The notes beneath the pieces were generated by a model. That model saw only the letters and a list, made by a program, of their open reading frames with translations, made no database searches and had not been told where the DNA came from. A stretch of DNA of 64,000 nt, from positions 86,520,670 through 86,584,669 of the forward strand of contig CM047427.1 in assembly GCA_026168455.1 (NCBI GenBank), read 5' to 3'. Source of the stretch: Theocolax elegans. Taxonomy: Eukaryota > Arthropoda > Insecta > Hymenoptera > Cerocephalidae. A program made the position numbers and the translations under genes. This document shows positions 14,201 through 27,071 of this stretch, piece by piece (position 1 is the stretch's first letter; each line of letters begins with the position of its first letter).

Positions 14201-16674
14201 CGACTGACCCCAAGAGTGCGAGTTTTGAGAAGGAGAGTCCGACCAGTGCAGCAACGTTACAGCTCTTGCGCTCGCTTTTACTCCGGTCCGCATACGTGCA
14301 GGTATATACGTTATCCCATCCGAGGGAGAGCTGGTAATGGAAAGCCCGTGTTTAAAACTTCAGAATGCAAGACGACCAAGTGGTTGCTCTGCCTCGCGAA
14401 AGGAAATTCAAGACCTGCACCCATCAACATCCTACCGCGCCACCGCGGTGCTGATAATATTTTGTTTATTTCTTCCGTAACTTTTGCTAGGTTTAGAAGT
14501 GACAATTTTAATCCGACGTTAAGTGACTCGTTATGCGAATTGAGGTGTTAACTAGGAATTGAGAACGGACCGACTACCACTATTATTTATATATATTCGC
14601 CTTAGGTTATTATTTAAATTTTCAATTATTTATACGTTCAATGTTTTTATTTCAATCGAGTCTTTAAACGTCTTGAGATTTTCCTAATCATCAACAGTCA
14701 TCATTTATTACATGGTTCAATTAAATTTAATTCATAATGCTAGTAATAAAGATAGTAAAATGGCATGATGAAAACATCAAAATAATAAATCATTGTAAAA
14801 CAATTAAACGACTATCAGCGTATATCAATAAATTAATATTTCATAATTTTTATACTTGTTTTTATAACATGTTTTTAAATTTAAAAGCTGTCACGAGGAA
14901 ATAAAAAAAGGAACAACTTTCTATTTCAATTAATATTTAATTTCTGATATTTTCTCAATGATGCAGTATTACGTTATATAATCGTAATCTTGACGTCTGA
15001 ATTTATTACGAGTCATAATAGAATAATACATTCGATTTTCATATTTTTTAATCCACAGAAAATTATTACGTGTTATGAAAACACGAAAAAAAAAAAATGT
15101 TAACCACTGTTCTTAACATTCTATCAAGAAACCTCCTATTAAGATTCAACGATATTCAAATTCAACGATCGAAAATCATTAAAATCTTGGGATCGCGAAT
15201 TTTCACCATCGGGCAGGCTTTCTCCTTACGAAATCAAAGCGCAACATAAATCAACGAGCACTCAAAGTCCTCGGAAACCGTAACGAAACCAGTCACTCCT
15301 GTACGAAGTTGCCAGTAACACACGAACCGCTAATCTACTCTCTTGCGAGTTCATCCCTGCCGATTATTTTAATCCGGCGAGAAAGGTTCGGGCGAATAGA
15401 TCTCGCAACAATTACAAAAGGTTTCAGGAGCATAGTCGTTAGTCTCTGGTTTGAGTTAAGGGAGTTACCTTCCGTACAATTACTTACGAAAACTTTTAAC
15501 TAACGTATACTACGTCTCTCGATGTATTTTCTCTAAATACTATAAGGTAATCTCTTACAAGTAATCCGATATTTTTAAAATATTATTACTAAAGTAATTT
15601 GTATCGATATTTTTATTACGTAAAAAAACTGCACAAATATTTACATTGAATAAAAATAAATATTTATTATATCTATTTTCCTATTACAACTTTAACTATA
15701 ACATATTTAGTTACACGACTGTGTAATAAAATTCTTAGATCCTATTATATTATAACATAAATATTAAGAAAACTTTTTAAATTTAATTGTACATTTCTAA
15801 AAAAACTAATAATTGCTCATATTTATTTAAATCCTACATAAATAAAAAAAATTCTAGCTTCTCGATGTTTAAATATTTGTTGTTCAATAAAGTACTCTTT
15901 TTACGCAAGCTCATTCGTTTAATTGTTTGTGTAAATAATAAATTATTTATAGTTATTGCATTTTTTCCAAGTAGTATATACAAATCTTGTAATGATTAAT
16001 CATTAGAAACGTTGTATATATCATCAACAAATTAAAGACAAAAGTTATACAATCTAAGTACAAGCAAGCGTTTCGTGAAGAAATGAAAAAGAAACCGAGT
16101 GGACTCAAGTTCTTGGAAGCAACTCCCGTCACACCTGACTGCGCACTCGCCCCCGCGACGTATATTACAAGAGAAGAAGAGGGTATATGTATATATATAT
16201 ATACGAACTCGCGCTGCAGGTATCGGTCCACGCTTGAACGCTAAATCACTTAGCAGAGTACACGTGTCTTCGACGACTACTCGACCAAGCTCTTTGAACA
16301 CGTGCTTTGCAATGGGTTTGCATAATTATCGCGCGCTTCTTTTCTTAACTCCATGGTTCTTGGTTGGTCCAACGATCAAGCACTTCGAATCGCCATTTTT
16401 TATTTTACTCCATCAGTTTTATTTTAATGCAATGATCAATTATAATGGTTTTGATGGTTCAGACCAATGAGTGGATTACTAAATAGCTTAATGGAAAAAT
16501 AATAATCAAGATACTAAATTCGAAGTAGAAAATAATATACATAAATATACAAGTTTTTCTATATATTTGTTTCCACATTAAGCGTAATACAAAATATTCA
16601 CTAACAACATTTTACAAATTTTTAATAATTATGTCAATATAGAAATTAAATATTTTGTAGTACAAATAAATGTA
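11288..16674. other. no supported gene
   Basis: Mostly AT-rich. GC-balanced islands lie at 12360-12800, 13560-13790, 14200-14560, 15200-15500 and 16060-16400. Short open frames in these islands occur on both strands and none has start, splice sites and composition together. Confidence 0.6.
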
Positions 16675-16680
16675 TTTATT
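16675..16680 (-). terminator. polyadenylation signal candidate for the small peptide gene
   Basis: TTTATT on the plus strand reads AATAAA on the minus strand, about 190 bases downstream of the stop codon at 16873. It fits a short 3' UTR. The hexamer is common in AT-rich DNA, so position is the main support. Confidence 0.4.
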
Positions 16681-16872
16681 AAGGCGTCTTTGCTTACATT
16701 ATAATAATGTTCAATTATTCTTAATTATTTAAATAGATTTCTTGGTTACTGATTTTTCGTAACAATATTGCATCGGGTTGGTGCAATTAATTCAATTCAA
16801 CTTTATCTGCAATATAAAAACATAGAAATGATAATACACGTGTAATTAATTACATTCTCGTATGATAAATGG

Positions 16873-17206
16873 TTAATCATGAGTACCTTCGCATCGTTTC
16901 AAACATTCGTGTTCATCGGGATCTCTTCCACCATTAGCGGCTGTATTTTAAATTGCAAAAAAAAAAGTTAATTTATCAAGTAAGGAATGTGCATCGGAAT
17001 AAATTAATACTACAAATTCTTACCTAAACAGTCGTTGACGCACTCGGTAAACCGCGAATCTATTAACACAAAATATATTATAAAAAACCAATATACGTAC
17101 TTTTTATATTGATAAGAAATGAAACCTTACTTTCTTGTCCCATGGTAAAATCAATTACAAGAACCAAACACACTAAAAACAGTGCAAGAATTATTAATTT
17201 ACACAT
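16873..17206 (-). CDS. small secreted four-cysteine peptide, three exons
   Basis: Spliced gene read on the minus strand. Exon 1 is 17206-17131, exon 2 is 17059-17024 and exon 3 is 16940-16873, with stop TAA at 16875-16873. The introns are 71 and 83 bp, both phase 1, with donors GTAAGG and GTAAGA and acceptors ending TAG and CAG. The three exons give 59 codons plus stop with no internal stop. Residues 1-23 form a hydrophobic signal peptide with a likely cleavage before Gln24. The mature part of about 36 residues has Cys32, Cys36, Cys50 and Cys54 (C-x3-C-x13-C-x3-C) with a Gly-Gly turn near 41-42. This spacing is known from cystine-stabilised alpha-helical hairpin peptides, which include some venom and defence peptides. 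The mature part is acidic (about nine Asp/Glu against four Lys/Arg), which argues against a typical cationic antimicrobial peptide. The splice structure is seen directly. The fold is inferred and the function is unknown. Confidence 0.82.
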
Positions 17207-17215
17207 GTTTGATAA

Positions 17216-17248
17216 ACTGAGAACGTTTACTTCGCGATACAAACTATA
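17216..17248 (-). promoter_or_regulatory. candidate TATA plus initiator core promoter of the small peptide gene
   Basis: On the minus strand a TATAG element begins at 17248, and an arthropod-type TCAGT initiator lies at 17220-17216. The first T of TATAG is 30 bases upstream of the initiator A at 17218, which is the canonical spacing. Transcription from there would give a 5' UTR of only about 12 bases before the ATG at 17206. An upstream untranslated exon would be an alternative. Confidence 0.42.
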
Positions 17249-18960
17249 ACTGTACTCGATTTTTTTAAAAAAACGAACGCTTATTAATAGGATTTTATGA
17301 CATCATTATTTACTTATCGATCTCGTGATCAAACCGTCATGAATTATCTATCGTGTTATGCAAATACCTCGAGCGTGATAAGAGTGACAAGTAACAAGTA
17401 AATCGGCATTTAAATATATAATAATTTTCAGTTTTTCGTGTGTGCGCGTACATATTTATATGTACACGAGAAATACATTTAATTATCTGGTTTAATTATA
17501 CGAAACAATAAATTGCAACGTATCAAAAGTATAATTTTACTTGAACGAATCCATGTAAAAGATCGCATCATAAAACCGTTGTTAATCTCGTCGGGACACC
17601 GTTATTAAATGCAAAACCGAGTCAGCCCAAAAGTCACTCCGTATCTCTCAATGGAGCAATAACATTGTCCTTGCAAGACAATGACAGCAACGTGCGCCCA
17701 TTGTCGCGTGGGCCACTCATAACTGGAGATGGTATTAACCCCGAAAGAAGTACCGCTCGTTGCATCAACGTACCCCGGTAAAAAAAGACGACGCGGAAAA
17801 AAAAGAAAGAACCCGACACTCGTTACGTTGCACGACGTAAATGGTCTGCCTTACGGGTTGCAATATCGAAGTTTCTGTGTTGGAGAAACACACGCGGTTA
17901 ATGCGTGTAAACTCTTTTTTTCTTTAGTTTAATGATAAAAATTAATTTCATTTCGTTCGACTAGTTGGTAGGAGCAGATAATTATTTCATTAATAATATG
18001 CTACAATTTTATAATTTGTACTGGTAAACGTTTTTTTACAATTGTTCACTAAATTTAAATGGATTTAAATGTTTTAGTATCGAGCAAATTGTTAATATAA
18101 TTTTGGATAAATTTCTGAACTTAATATGTGTAATACTTTATGAACATTTTCTTTAAAACAAGAACGATTTTTCGTATTTCTTCAGAAAATTTAAATATTC
18201 GCGTTGTCAAGAAATATTTTGAACAACGAATACGTTGATATTTTTTTTAACTGTAAGTTCGGGAAGTCTCTTTTTTTTGCGGTGAGTGTGCAATAAAAGT
18301 TTTAATAGTTGTCGATCGTAAAAATGAAATGCTATTTCATAAAGTTCGACTGAACATTCAAACTTCATATAGTAATAAATGTTATTGTACTTTGAGGAAA
18401 AATAGTATTCAAATTAAACGTGTTCGATAACATTGAACTAACAAATCGAGAATCGTGTGGCCTAAAAAAATACTATATATTTAATCGATCCCGAGGTTAA
18501 GTTTATTTGTTTAGAACTACCTTTTTCCCAAAAAGATTAAGCAATAAGATTATATTTGAGAAAAAGAGGCACCGGGTATATATCAAGTAAATATTCACTT
18601 ATATTTTACGAAGAATATAAATAAGCCGAAATATAAGATAAATCGAATTTAAAATTAAGTTTGCCCAATAAGGTGCTCGATTGTCTTCTTATCTGCATTT
18701 ATCAGCGTAATGTATATACGAAGTTTCCTGCACTTGCGCCATCGAATTCTCTCGAGGATCTTGTTTTTTTCAACATAAAGAATCTGAATGCAATTAACAT
18801 AAAATCCGATGCATCGACGAACAAAAACATGTAGTCACTTTTCCACCTTACAACAGTATTTATTAAGTTTGCTTCTCGTTTTAAAAAGAGAAATTCCGTA
18901 ACATTATTCGAAAGATATGTGGCCATCGTCTAAATCACAATTTAAACACTTCCGCAACAG

Positions 18961-18966
18961 GTAAGT
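18961..18966 (+). other. candidate recursive splice site or orphan donor
   Basis: CAG at 18958-18960 is followed at once by the perfect donor GTAAGT. The preceding 20 bases are only moderately pyrimidine-rich, so the acceptor half is weaker than at 11281. Confidence 0.25.
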
Positions 18967-21046
18967 AATAATAAAGCAACACACCCTGTTTGTAGCGTAT
19001 TCAGAGACTTTACCTGCGTCACCGCAGTTTTCGTAAGTATCCCTCGGTTATTTTATTATTATTATTTTTTTTTGTTTTCTTTTTCTTCATTCTCTCCTTT
19101 CCTTTCCCGTCGAGCTAAAAGTTATCAGGAACTCGCGAGTTCTGGATTGCGTCGTGAATGCGCCCAGGATGGTATATATGTATATACACCCGGCGGCTAT
19201 AACGAAGGCCGCAGTAAATATTGCGGATGGACAATGATGTGAATTACGAAGGTTCCAAACCCATAAACGGCTTGATTTTATGTTGGCAGGCCCGAGAGGC
19301 GCATCGCCACACAGGACGACGTTTTCAAACCACCGACACGAGCTTTCCGTCGATTTTTTATTGTCACGCGATACCCTTGGCTCAGTTGTAATGCGCCTTC
19401 GGCGTGCTTAGAATTTTTTTTTACTACTTTTTGTTTTTAGGTTCACCTCTCTTTCGAACGGCTCGTGTGTGCGAAACAATGTTTCGATGGTTAACACTTT
19501 GGTGCTCGGTGTATTACTTACGTGTTTTATGCGGACACTTCATATCTTTGTATTACGTACCATTTTTCCCCTCTGCACCTTTTTCTCGAACCATTTGTTC
19601 CCTCGAGCACGGAAAGCTTGTTGGCTCGAAAGAAAAATTTTATACTATCTCTGTTAGTAATTATCATTTGGGTATAAATATATAACGTGTGTGTATAAAG
19701 GTAAATCCTATATACGGGAGATAAAATAATCAATTACAAACTACCGGGAAAGCTTCTAAAAAGCTACTGGGAATTATTTCGCATATCGCAACTAAACAAC
19801 TCGTTCGATACTTTCGGCAGGTTCGACTATTCGAGTCACGTTATCGGCACAATGAAACCGTGAAGCTGATATATACGTCTAAATCGGGTTGGAACGAGTA
19901 CCTATACGTATATTGCTGCACGCGTGCGCACGTAATTCGACGAGGGAGTTACGTATAACCACGAGGAGCCACGCGCCAAGTTTCTAGGTTACAGAATAAT
20001 ACCGGAGACTTTCTACCATCAAATAGATTTATGAATATTCTGTCACTCAACCGTATTATATCTATACGGTGTAAGTTAATCGGCTCGTTCGCGCGGGAGT
20101 TTTAAAACGTTCAACGTATATATATATAGTCCATACGGGGAAAGTATCGTGCACACACGCTACGAAAAAAGTAGTATTACAACAAATTACGTTCAACTTG
20201 CTGCAATATCTCACTTTTTAATCGTTTTACACGTACACACATTTTATTCCTGAATTTACGCTACGTTATTACGAAATTGCGAAAGAATTATTTGTGTTTA
20301 CAAAATGACAATCGTTGAAAAATAATGGGTTTTTATCGTTATTAAAAATCAAACGGTGCTTGTATATATAACGTAATGTTGTTTAAAGATAATTTATAAT
20401 TATAACAAACAAATTGGCAAGTATTTAAATGGTTAAGAAAGTGTTGGTATCAAAATAATCGAATGTGTATTCAACGAGAACACTTCTGGAATCAATAAAT
20501 TAACTTTCGAACACGTTTATCACACACTCATACAGTGGAGAGCAAATATCGCGAACAATGCGAAACTATGCAGGAGCATTATATAAACTGGCAGCCTCGA
20601 GACAAAACAAATCGCCAAATTGAAACATAAACACAATCAAAGTGCTTGGCGAGGAAATAAAAAAAATGATCGTTACACGCTCGGGCGCGAGAGGCCAATC
20701 AATAAAAATCCCGCTCAGTCTACAAAACGATATACACGTATATATAACCGCGCAGACGTGAAACAAACCGATCGTATTACGAATTGATGTTGTCGCGCTT
20801 GAGCCAAGATACGGCGATCCTCCGTGCGCGCAGATTAAATCGTCGTATATATTCTTTATGGATAAATAATTAGATTTTTGCAGGAAGACAATATCCTATC
20901 TCCGTCGAGAGCGGATCCGATCGAGATCGGATCGATGCCGTAATTTATATTTGCTCGGCACAGTTTGGTCATCTCGAATCGATGCAATAAGTCACCTGTC
21001 CGACTGGTTAAGCCGCAGCAGAAGCGTCGAGGAGGGTGGACGTCGA

Positions 21047-21071
21047 GGAGAGAGAGAGAGAGAGAGAGAGA
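21047..21071. repeat. (GA)n microsatellite
   Basis: About 11 GA units inside a GC-balanced stretch. Confidence 0.95.
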
Positions 21072-21716
21072 CACTGAGATTATCTGCGATCCGGATAAAC
21101 CGGCCGAGCGCTCTCAACTATCAAGGACCGATGTAAACCGGGATCTTATCGTGCTTAATCCCTATTTATTTTCGTACCCCTTGCGCGCTCGCGATTCGCG
21201 CATGGTGAATTTGCATGCGTGCACCTTCGAGGAATTCATACGCTTCGTTCAAAAAAGTTAAAAGTTTGATCGAGGCGTTAGTGCCACCGTTTCACCGCGC
21301 TGAACGCTCGCTTTCTTCGCCGGATTAACTTTACGATGTCATTCCAAACATCTTTACGACTATCACTTTTTTTATTATTTATTTATTTTCTCTATTCTCT
21401 ACAATTATTTATTCTACACGATACGGTTATTTTTGTTTAACCCTTTTGATTAATGATACGGGAGACGATCGATATTTCTTTAATAGAAACTTAAACGTTT
21501 CATAGTGAATACCGATATTTATATTCTACATGGGTATAATAATGTTTTAGTGAATTCGCCAACGGTTAACGCCAAAGACAGAGGTAACACTCAAACACCA
21601 GTAGAAAGAGGACCAATTCATTACGAAGCGGACGCGTAATATGCAAAGTTTGGCTTGGCAATGTATGTTTACGCTCGGCTCGCGTCTGTTTCGACCGCTC
21701 GCGTGCCGACGCGTGT

Positions 21717-21941
21717 CACCTGTCTGTCACGGTCACGTGATCGTTCTCGGGGGGTAGCCGAAATCGGCACTTGCGGATCCACGCATCGGTGACCGAAGGA
21801 AGGAAGCCAAGGTGCACCGGCCCCGTCTTGGGGGTGTGCAGGTGTAGGGGAGGTCCGTAAGGGTGCTCTACTCTCCTTCGAGTGGCGGATTCATGCTTGC
21901 GTGATTAGCGGATGCTAACCTCACCTGGAGACACCCAGGTA
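21717..21941. promoter_or_regulatory. E-box cluster, possible enhancer
   Basis: In a CpG-rich patch there are CACCTG (21717), CACGTG (21734), CAGGTG (21839), CACCTG (21922) and the related CAGGTA (21936), all within 225 bases. CACCTG/CAGGTG are recognised by some bHLH and Snail/ZEB-type zinc-finger factors in animals. Enhancer activity is inferred from clustering alone. Confidence 0.3.
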
Positions 21942-24357
21942 CTTTTTCTTTTATTTTGTATGGAAATGCGAGGTGAAAATTTCCTGGTCTGCTGTTACGC
22001 AAGGTGCAACTCACGAGTGCAAGTGTTGGGGATGATTTTAAAGGATCATTATAACCCTTAACGCTATATACCTTGTCTTTTTAATCAAGATTTAAAATTT
22101 AATTTTCTTAAAATATATTATTAAAATTATCGTTGCCTAAAGCAAGAGTTGTTACTTAATACACTTTTTAAAATGTACAATATTCCTATAAAACGAAGGA
22201 ACAGCAGTCAGTGAAGAAAAACTTTATTAGTTCAAACAGTTTCTATTTCGCGCATTGTTAATTGGACACTTTTTTAAGTAACATTTTAGACATGTTAGAT
22301 AAGTTTGAATTACTGTTAATTGAATAAATGAAATGAAGTAATCTATTTTGATTTCAAAGTTATTCACGCTTTAATTCATATTCCGCATATTGATCATAAA
22401 TCATTCCGGTTTCAATTAAGAAATCGAATATCATTTCTAAATTATTTAATATATCATAAATCATACGTGTCTCACACAAAATAGTGTATCTATTTTTCAG
22501 CAATCAATCCTATGACTAATTTAATTATTTTGAAACCAACGAGTGGAATAAATGACACACGAAAAACAAAATTACTTTATTAAACTTATACACAATCGTT
22601 ACTTAAAAATGATTAGAAGTGTATTTTAATTTTAAATGCAATAGCAATATATTATTAATGCACGGAAAAAATTGTTCGATTAAAAAGTACTTATATTTTT
22701 TAGCAAAGGAAGAACAAAGTAAAAATAAGAAAAATTAATAAACATATAAGTAATGCTAAAATTTTATATATAATGGTAGAGTAATTTTTCTTATTCCGTC
22801 AGTTTGTCTCTTCTTTGCTATAAAATATAGTAATTTTTAATCAAATATTTTTCTCCGTGTACATTTCCGGGCAATATAAAAGAATATAATCGTAAGTTAC
22901 GGTAGTAAATAAAATTTTTTGTTGAATCTTAAAAAATCTACAAACTAGACCCGAAAGAATAGAAACATTGTATACACTTGAAAGATAATGATTGATTAAT
23001 CTTTTGGTTATAAAATCCCAATTTGTACCCGAAATTCGAGCAAAAGGGTCTAGAAAGATATTTTGTAGCCACGCGTTCGAAAATTTACGACAGAAAATAC
23101 GACCGACGCGCGGCGTTGGGGCCTCCTTCAGGGACCCTCGTAGGGGTTGTCTTTGGCATCTGGCCGAGGAATCACGCATCGGTGGGCATATATCGCGCGC
23201 CACCCCGCAGGTACGTCTTGGTGGTCGCAGGTGGCGCACCTTCAGGGATCCGGCAGGTTCCTTGGAATTTATACCAAGTCGGTCGGGGCGGTTACGGTCA
23301 TGATCGAGTTGCTCTTCTACGCGTTAACCGAAAACTCGCGCATGTGGGCCATCTGCTTTTGTCTTGGTCGTTAAGACGATGCCTGGTATAATCGTTATGC
23401 ATCTACGTTTTACATTTTACTACCTCACAGCTTTAACATCTAGTGGTTTTATGTTCCACTTTGAATTTCAGTTCACTTTGGATCGAGACATTGTATAACT
23501 GTAATCGGTGTTTGACACATCTATTTTTTATTACGCTATATCGGCATATTGGAATTAAATACGCTTCATAAATTGTGAATTAAGGTATAAAATGTACTTT
23601 TATATTTGTTATTACTCGTAAAAATAAATACATTTTATCAAAACAATTTCGATCTTTACACCATTACGATTGCTTTACAATAAGCAATGTTTTGTAGCCA
23701 GTATATTATATTATGATAAATACACAGTATGTACGTGAAAATGTCAAATGTTTTCATGAAAATTGAAATAAAATTTTAAGTATATTTTATTGAATTTTAA
23801 AACAATTAATTTTATTTAAACGCATACAAACAGCACTTTTTGACAGACAAAGTTCCTCTAGAAAAATAATAGTTCGATAAAAATATGAACTAATATCACG
23901 TATCGAGTAACTGATGCAAGTGTATAGACACAGAGAAGTAACGAAACGGTGAAAATAAGAAAAAGTATATTAAAACTTAAATAACAATAATAGTTATATA
24001 CCCTTTAGATTAAGTGAAATTTCTTAAGTTTGTTAACGTGGTCTATACAATTTATTGTAAATCAGTCTGCATCACAAATCCCTCAGAAATAGCGGAATGG
24101 TAAACTTCATGGACGTGACGTAGTGTACGTAAAGCGATATAGGAGCGAGAAAACTATAGACTCGGGAAAAGTATATAACTGGATGATTGGAAGGGGGAGA
24201 AAGAGTTACGATTATGTTATAGACAATTAACGTCAGAACTGTACACCGCTTCTATCATATTGCATTGTGTAACGAGTGAGCGAGAGAGATAAAGAGGTGT
24301 AGTGAATTAGATGGAAAGTGCTAGCATACGCTTGCCACGCGCTCTTTTATACTTGAA

Positions 24358-24404
24358 AATATATACATGCGCGCGCGACTGTGTACGCGTGTGTGTGTAT
24401 GTAT
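24358..24404. repeat. alternating CG/TG tract (Z-DNA-prone)
   Basis: Two alternating blocks, one ending in ATGCGCGCGCG and one of TGTGTACGCGTGTGTGTG, separated by a break at GACTG. Confidence 0.8.
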
Positions 24405-26029
24405 CGAACAACTCGTGGGATAAGCACACAAAACCCACGGAAAGGCTTAAGTTGTAGAACGATTAATTTAATTTGGAACGACGTTTCTTTGCTTTCCGGT
24501 CATAGTTTTTCTGACGTAGATGCGACTCGACTGTTTTACTCCTCCCTATATGAGTAATATTTATTCTAAGTAAACTGTTTCCTTGATGCACTCTCCTGTT
24601 TGCTTTAAGGTTTCCATCTACGTATTAAACGCAATAATCTACATGGGAAACATGTTATACTATTATTATTATTACTTTTCTTAAATCGATAAATATCTCT
24701 TGCTTTTCTCTTAATACTGACGACTATGCGTATATCGTTAAAACGAAACAATTATATTCGCTAAAATAAACAAGATATTAATATTATATTATATTGAATC
24801 ACGTCGTAATGTTTTATTAATTCAAACGAAACAATAATATAAAAAAATGAGAACACTCTGATTAATAATGTAAATATTCGTTGATCAATCAGAAAAGGAA
24901 CAATTAGATTGGCCCAACTCCGCCTTGGCGATACGAAAAAAAAACCGCAGTTTTGTCGTACACCCAGTAATTCGAAAACGACCGTTTGAACGTGGAAGTC
25001 GGGAACCATAGCGACGATTGTTAAAAACAAAATTCAGTCGGACAGAACAAAGAGGAAGCCCGCAAAAACATAGCGATGACCTCCTCCTGCGTATATTTAA
25101 GCATACGCGGCTGGGGTTGGTCACAGTCGGTGGATCGTGTCGCGTGTGCGTTGGCAGGCGCGTGCCGCAGGTGCCTCCCGATGCATCGTTGAATTGAAAA
25201 GCTGACCGACTACCCGCACGATTTTTAAAGATAGCCGACGCGACTGACACGAGTAATTATTTATGCCTAGTCTAATAAACAGTTTTATGCAACTCGTAAC
25301 GATACGAGCAAGAGCAACGTTTAGATCTACTCTGACGGTTTTACTTTTAAGTCCGTCTTTACTACGTGCCGATCTACCTTGATTATTATGCGCATTCGGT
25401 TGAAGCAACGATTGCATAATTTATTATAGTAAATAATAGTAATGATCAAATATAAGATAAATTATTTCATTATTTTTGTACATTTCCGAATAAAATTTAC
25501 AGTATAATATGTTGAAATCCTCAAACGAAAACATTTTTAACTTTTGTTAAACCCTAAAGTTTAAAAATTGACTATAGAATTTCAAGTACAAAATGTAAAC
25601 TCGTATTTTATTGTTTTGAAAAGTGTGAAATTATCGTTTTACACGTATTCTAGCATAGTCAATTTTTATGCTCTACAATGTAGAATATAAGATAATACGC
25701 GCACACGAAATATGAATATGTATAAATAAATGTATTACTCGAAAATGAAAGAATAAAATGACAGGGAGAAAATTACCTCGTCACCTAAATATTCAACCTG
25801 AGAGTCGTGTATGTAAGGAGTAAGAAAGCTATTAAGAAAGATTCACGCACAATCAGCGTGAACGGTACGTGACAGGTCCGAGTACCACTAGAGACTACGC
25901 GTGTCGTTAATAATTGGTGGAAAATGCGACGTCTCAGAAAAAAGTTTTCCTAAGGCGGATTCGGCCGATCATCCCATTAGCGAGGCCGCGTGGCCGGCAC
26001 GAGCCGACGACGCTTAACTTCCGGTCTGA

Positions 26030-26044
26030 CGCGCGCGCGCGCGC
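26030..26044. repeat. (CG)7 tract
   Basis: Uninterrupted CG dinucleotides in a CpG-rich patch. Its persistence suggests little germline CpG methylation decay here. Confidence 0.9.
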
Positions 26045-27029
26045 CAGAAGCCATTTCCGGTCGCTCCTGCCTACCTGCATAACGATGTCCCATGCGCGTT
26101 AAGGGCACTTGGAGCACTTTACATGGTTTATTTGTACCGTTGGTTTTAGGTATAGGTGTTTGCCGAAGCGAGGAGGAAATTGGGCGGACGGTTTCGAGTC
26201 AAGACGATAAATCGCGTCTGATGGGTTATTTTGATAATTGGACATTGTTGCTTCGAAGGATGAGCTTGTTGTGATCGATGCTCTTATTGTGTTGTTGCTT
26301 GAAACAAGATACTGGGAGAGTATCATTGCAAAGATAATTACTTTCGTGTGCAATTGAGCTCGATTATAAATTATGAAATATAGTCATTTTTCCACGGCAC
26401 ATTTATTGAAAGTTACGTATTATTTATTTTACAAGGAAGATTATTTAACAAACAAGGGTATAAACATTTCAATTTGAAAATCTCGACGAAAGTCTCGACG
26501 GATTTTTCAACGGCACGTACGCAGATACATTGGCTGGAATTTACACGCGCGAGAGGTCAATAAACAAAGAACCGCGCGATAAATAACGAAGCGTTAAAAA
26601 GAGGGAGAAAATTATCGAGTGAGTGTAAGAAGCATCGTTTTCTCGAAACTTCGTGACAAAAAGCCGTAGCTCCGCCAAATTTAAGCCCCGACGCGAAGGT
26701 CCCCCTTAAAAACGGCTACGCAGCACGCGCTAATCTAAAAATACCGAAGCCGAGTCGTTGAAGAACGACGTTGTCCACGAGCCAAGGGCCGCTAAATCAC
26801 GCGCCCCGAGATTGAGATGCAAATGCACAAACGAAAGAAGAGCACGGAAGACGACGGTGTCTTGACCGCAAATAAAAAGAAAGAAGGTAAGCGCTCGAGA
26901 TAACTGTGCAATTCGAGCAATTAACATTTATAATGTCTCCATCGAGCCTGACAACCGAACCGCTCGCGTAAAATGTGAATTTTGACACCGATAATTCAAT
27001 GGGGTTGCGAGAACGAGAACGAGAATGAG

Positions 27030-27033
<4 letters not shown>

Positions 27034-27070
<37 letters not shown>
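27034..27070. repeat. (GA)n microsatellite
   Basis: About 17 GA units, preceded by degenerate GAGAAC/GAGAAT units. Confidence 0.95.

Positions 27071-27071
<1 letters not shown>

Larger units (their letters stand above)
17249..21716. other. no supported gene upstream of the small peptide gene
   Basis: 17260-19000 is AT-rich apart from a patch at 17640-17910. 19100-21340 is a longer GC-balanced block with CpG-rich parts and the GA tract at 21047. It holds the candidate splice ratchet at 18960. Confidence 0.6.

Noticed and set aside
16099..16470. 123-codon plus-strand frame near the small peptide gene
   Set aside because: Runs through a TA tract, has no convincing start and no cysteine or signal pattern; not related to the neighbouring gene.
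22841..23391. Overlapping open frames of 75-132 codons on both strands
   Set aside because: They lie in a CpG-rich patch where stops are rare in several frames at once; compositions are Arg/Gly/Pro-rich and no start or splice structure is consistent.
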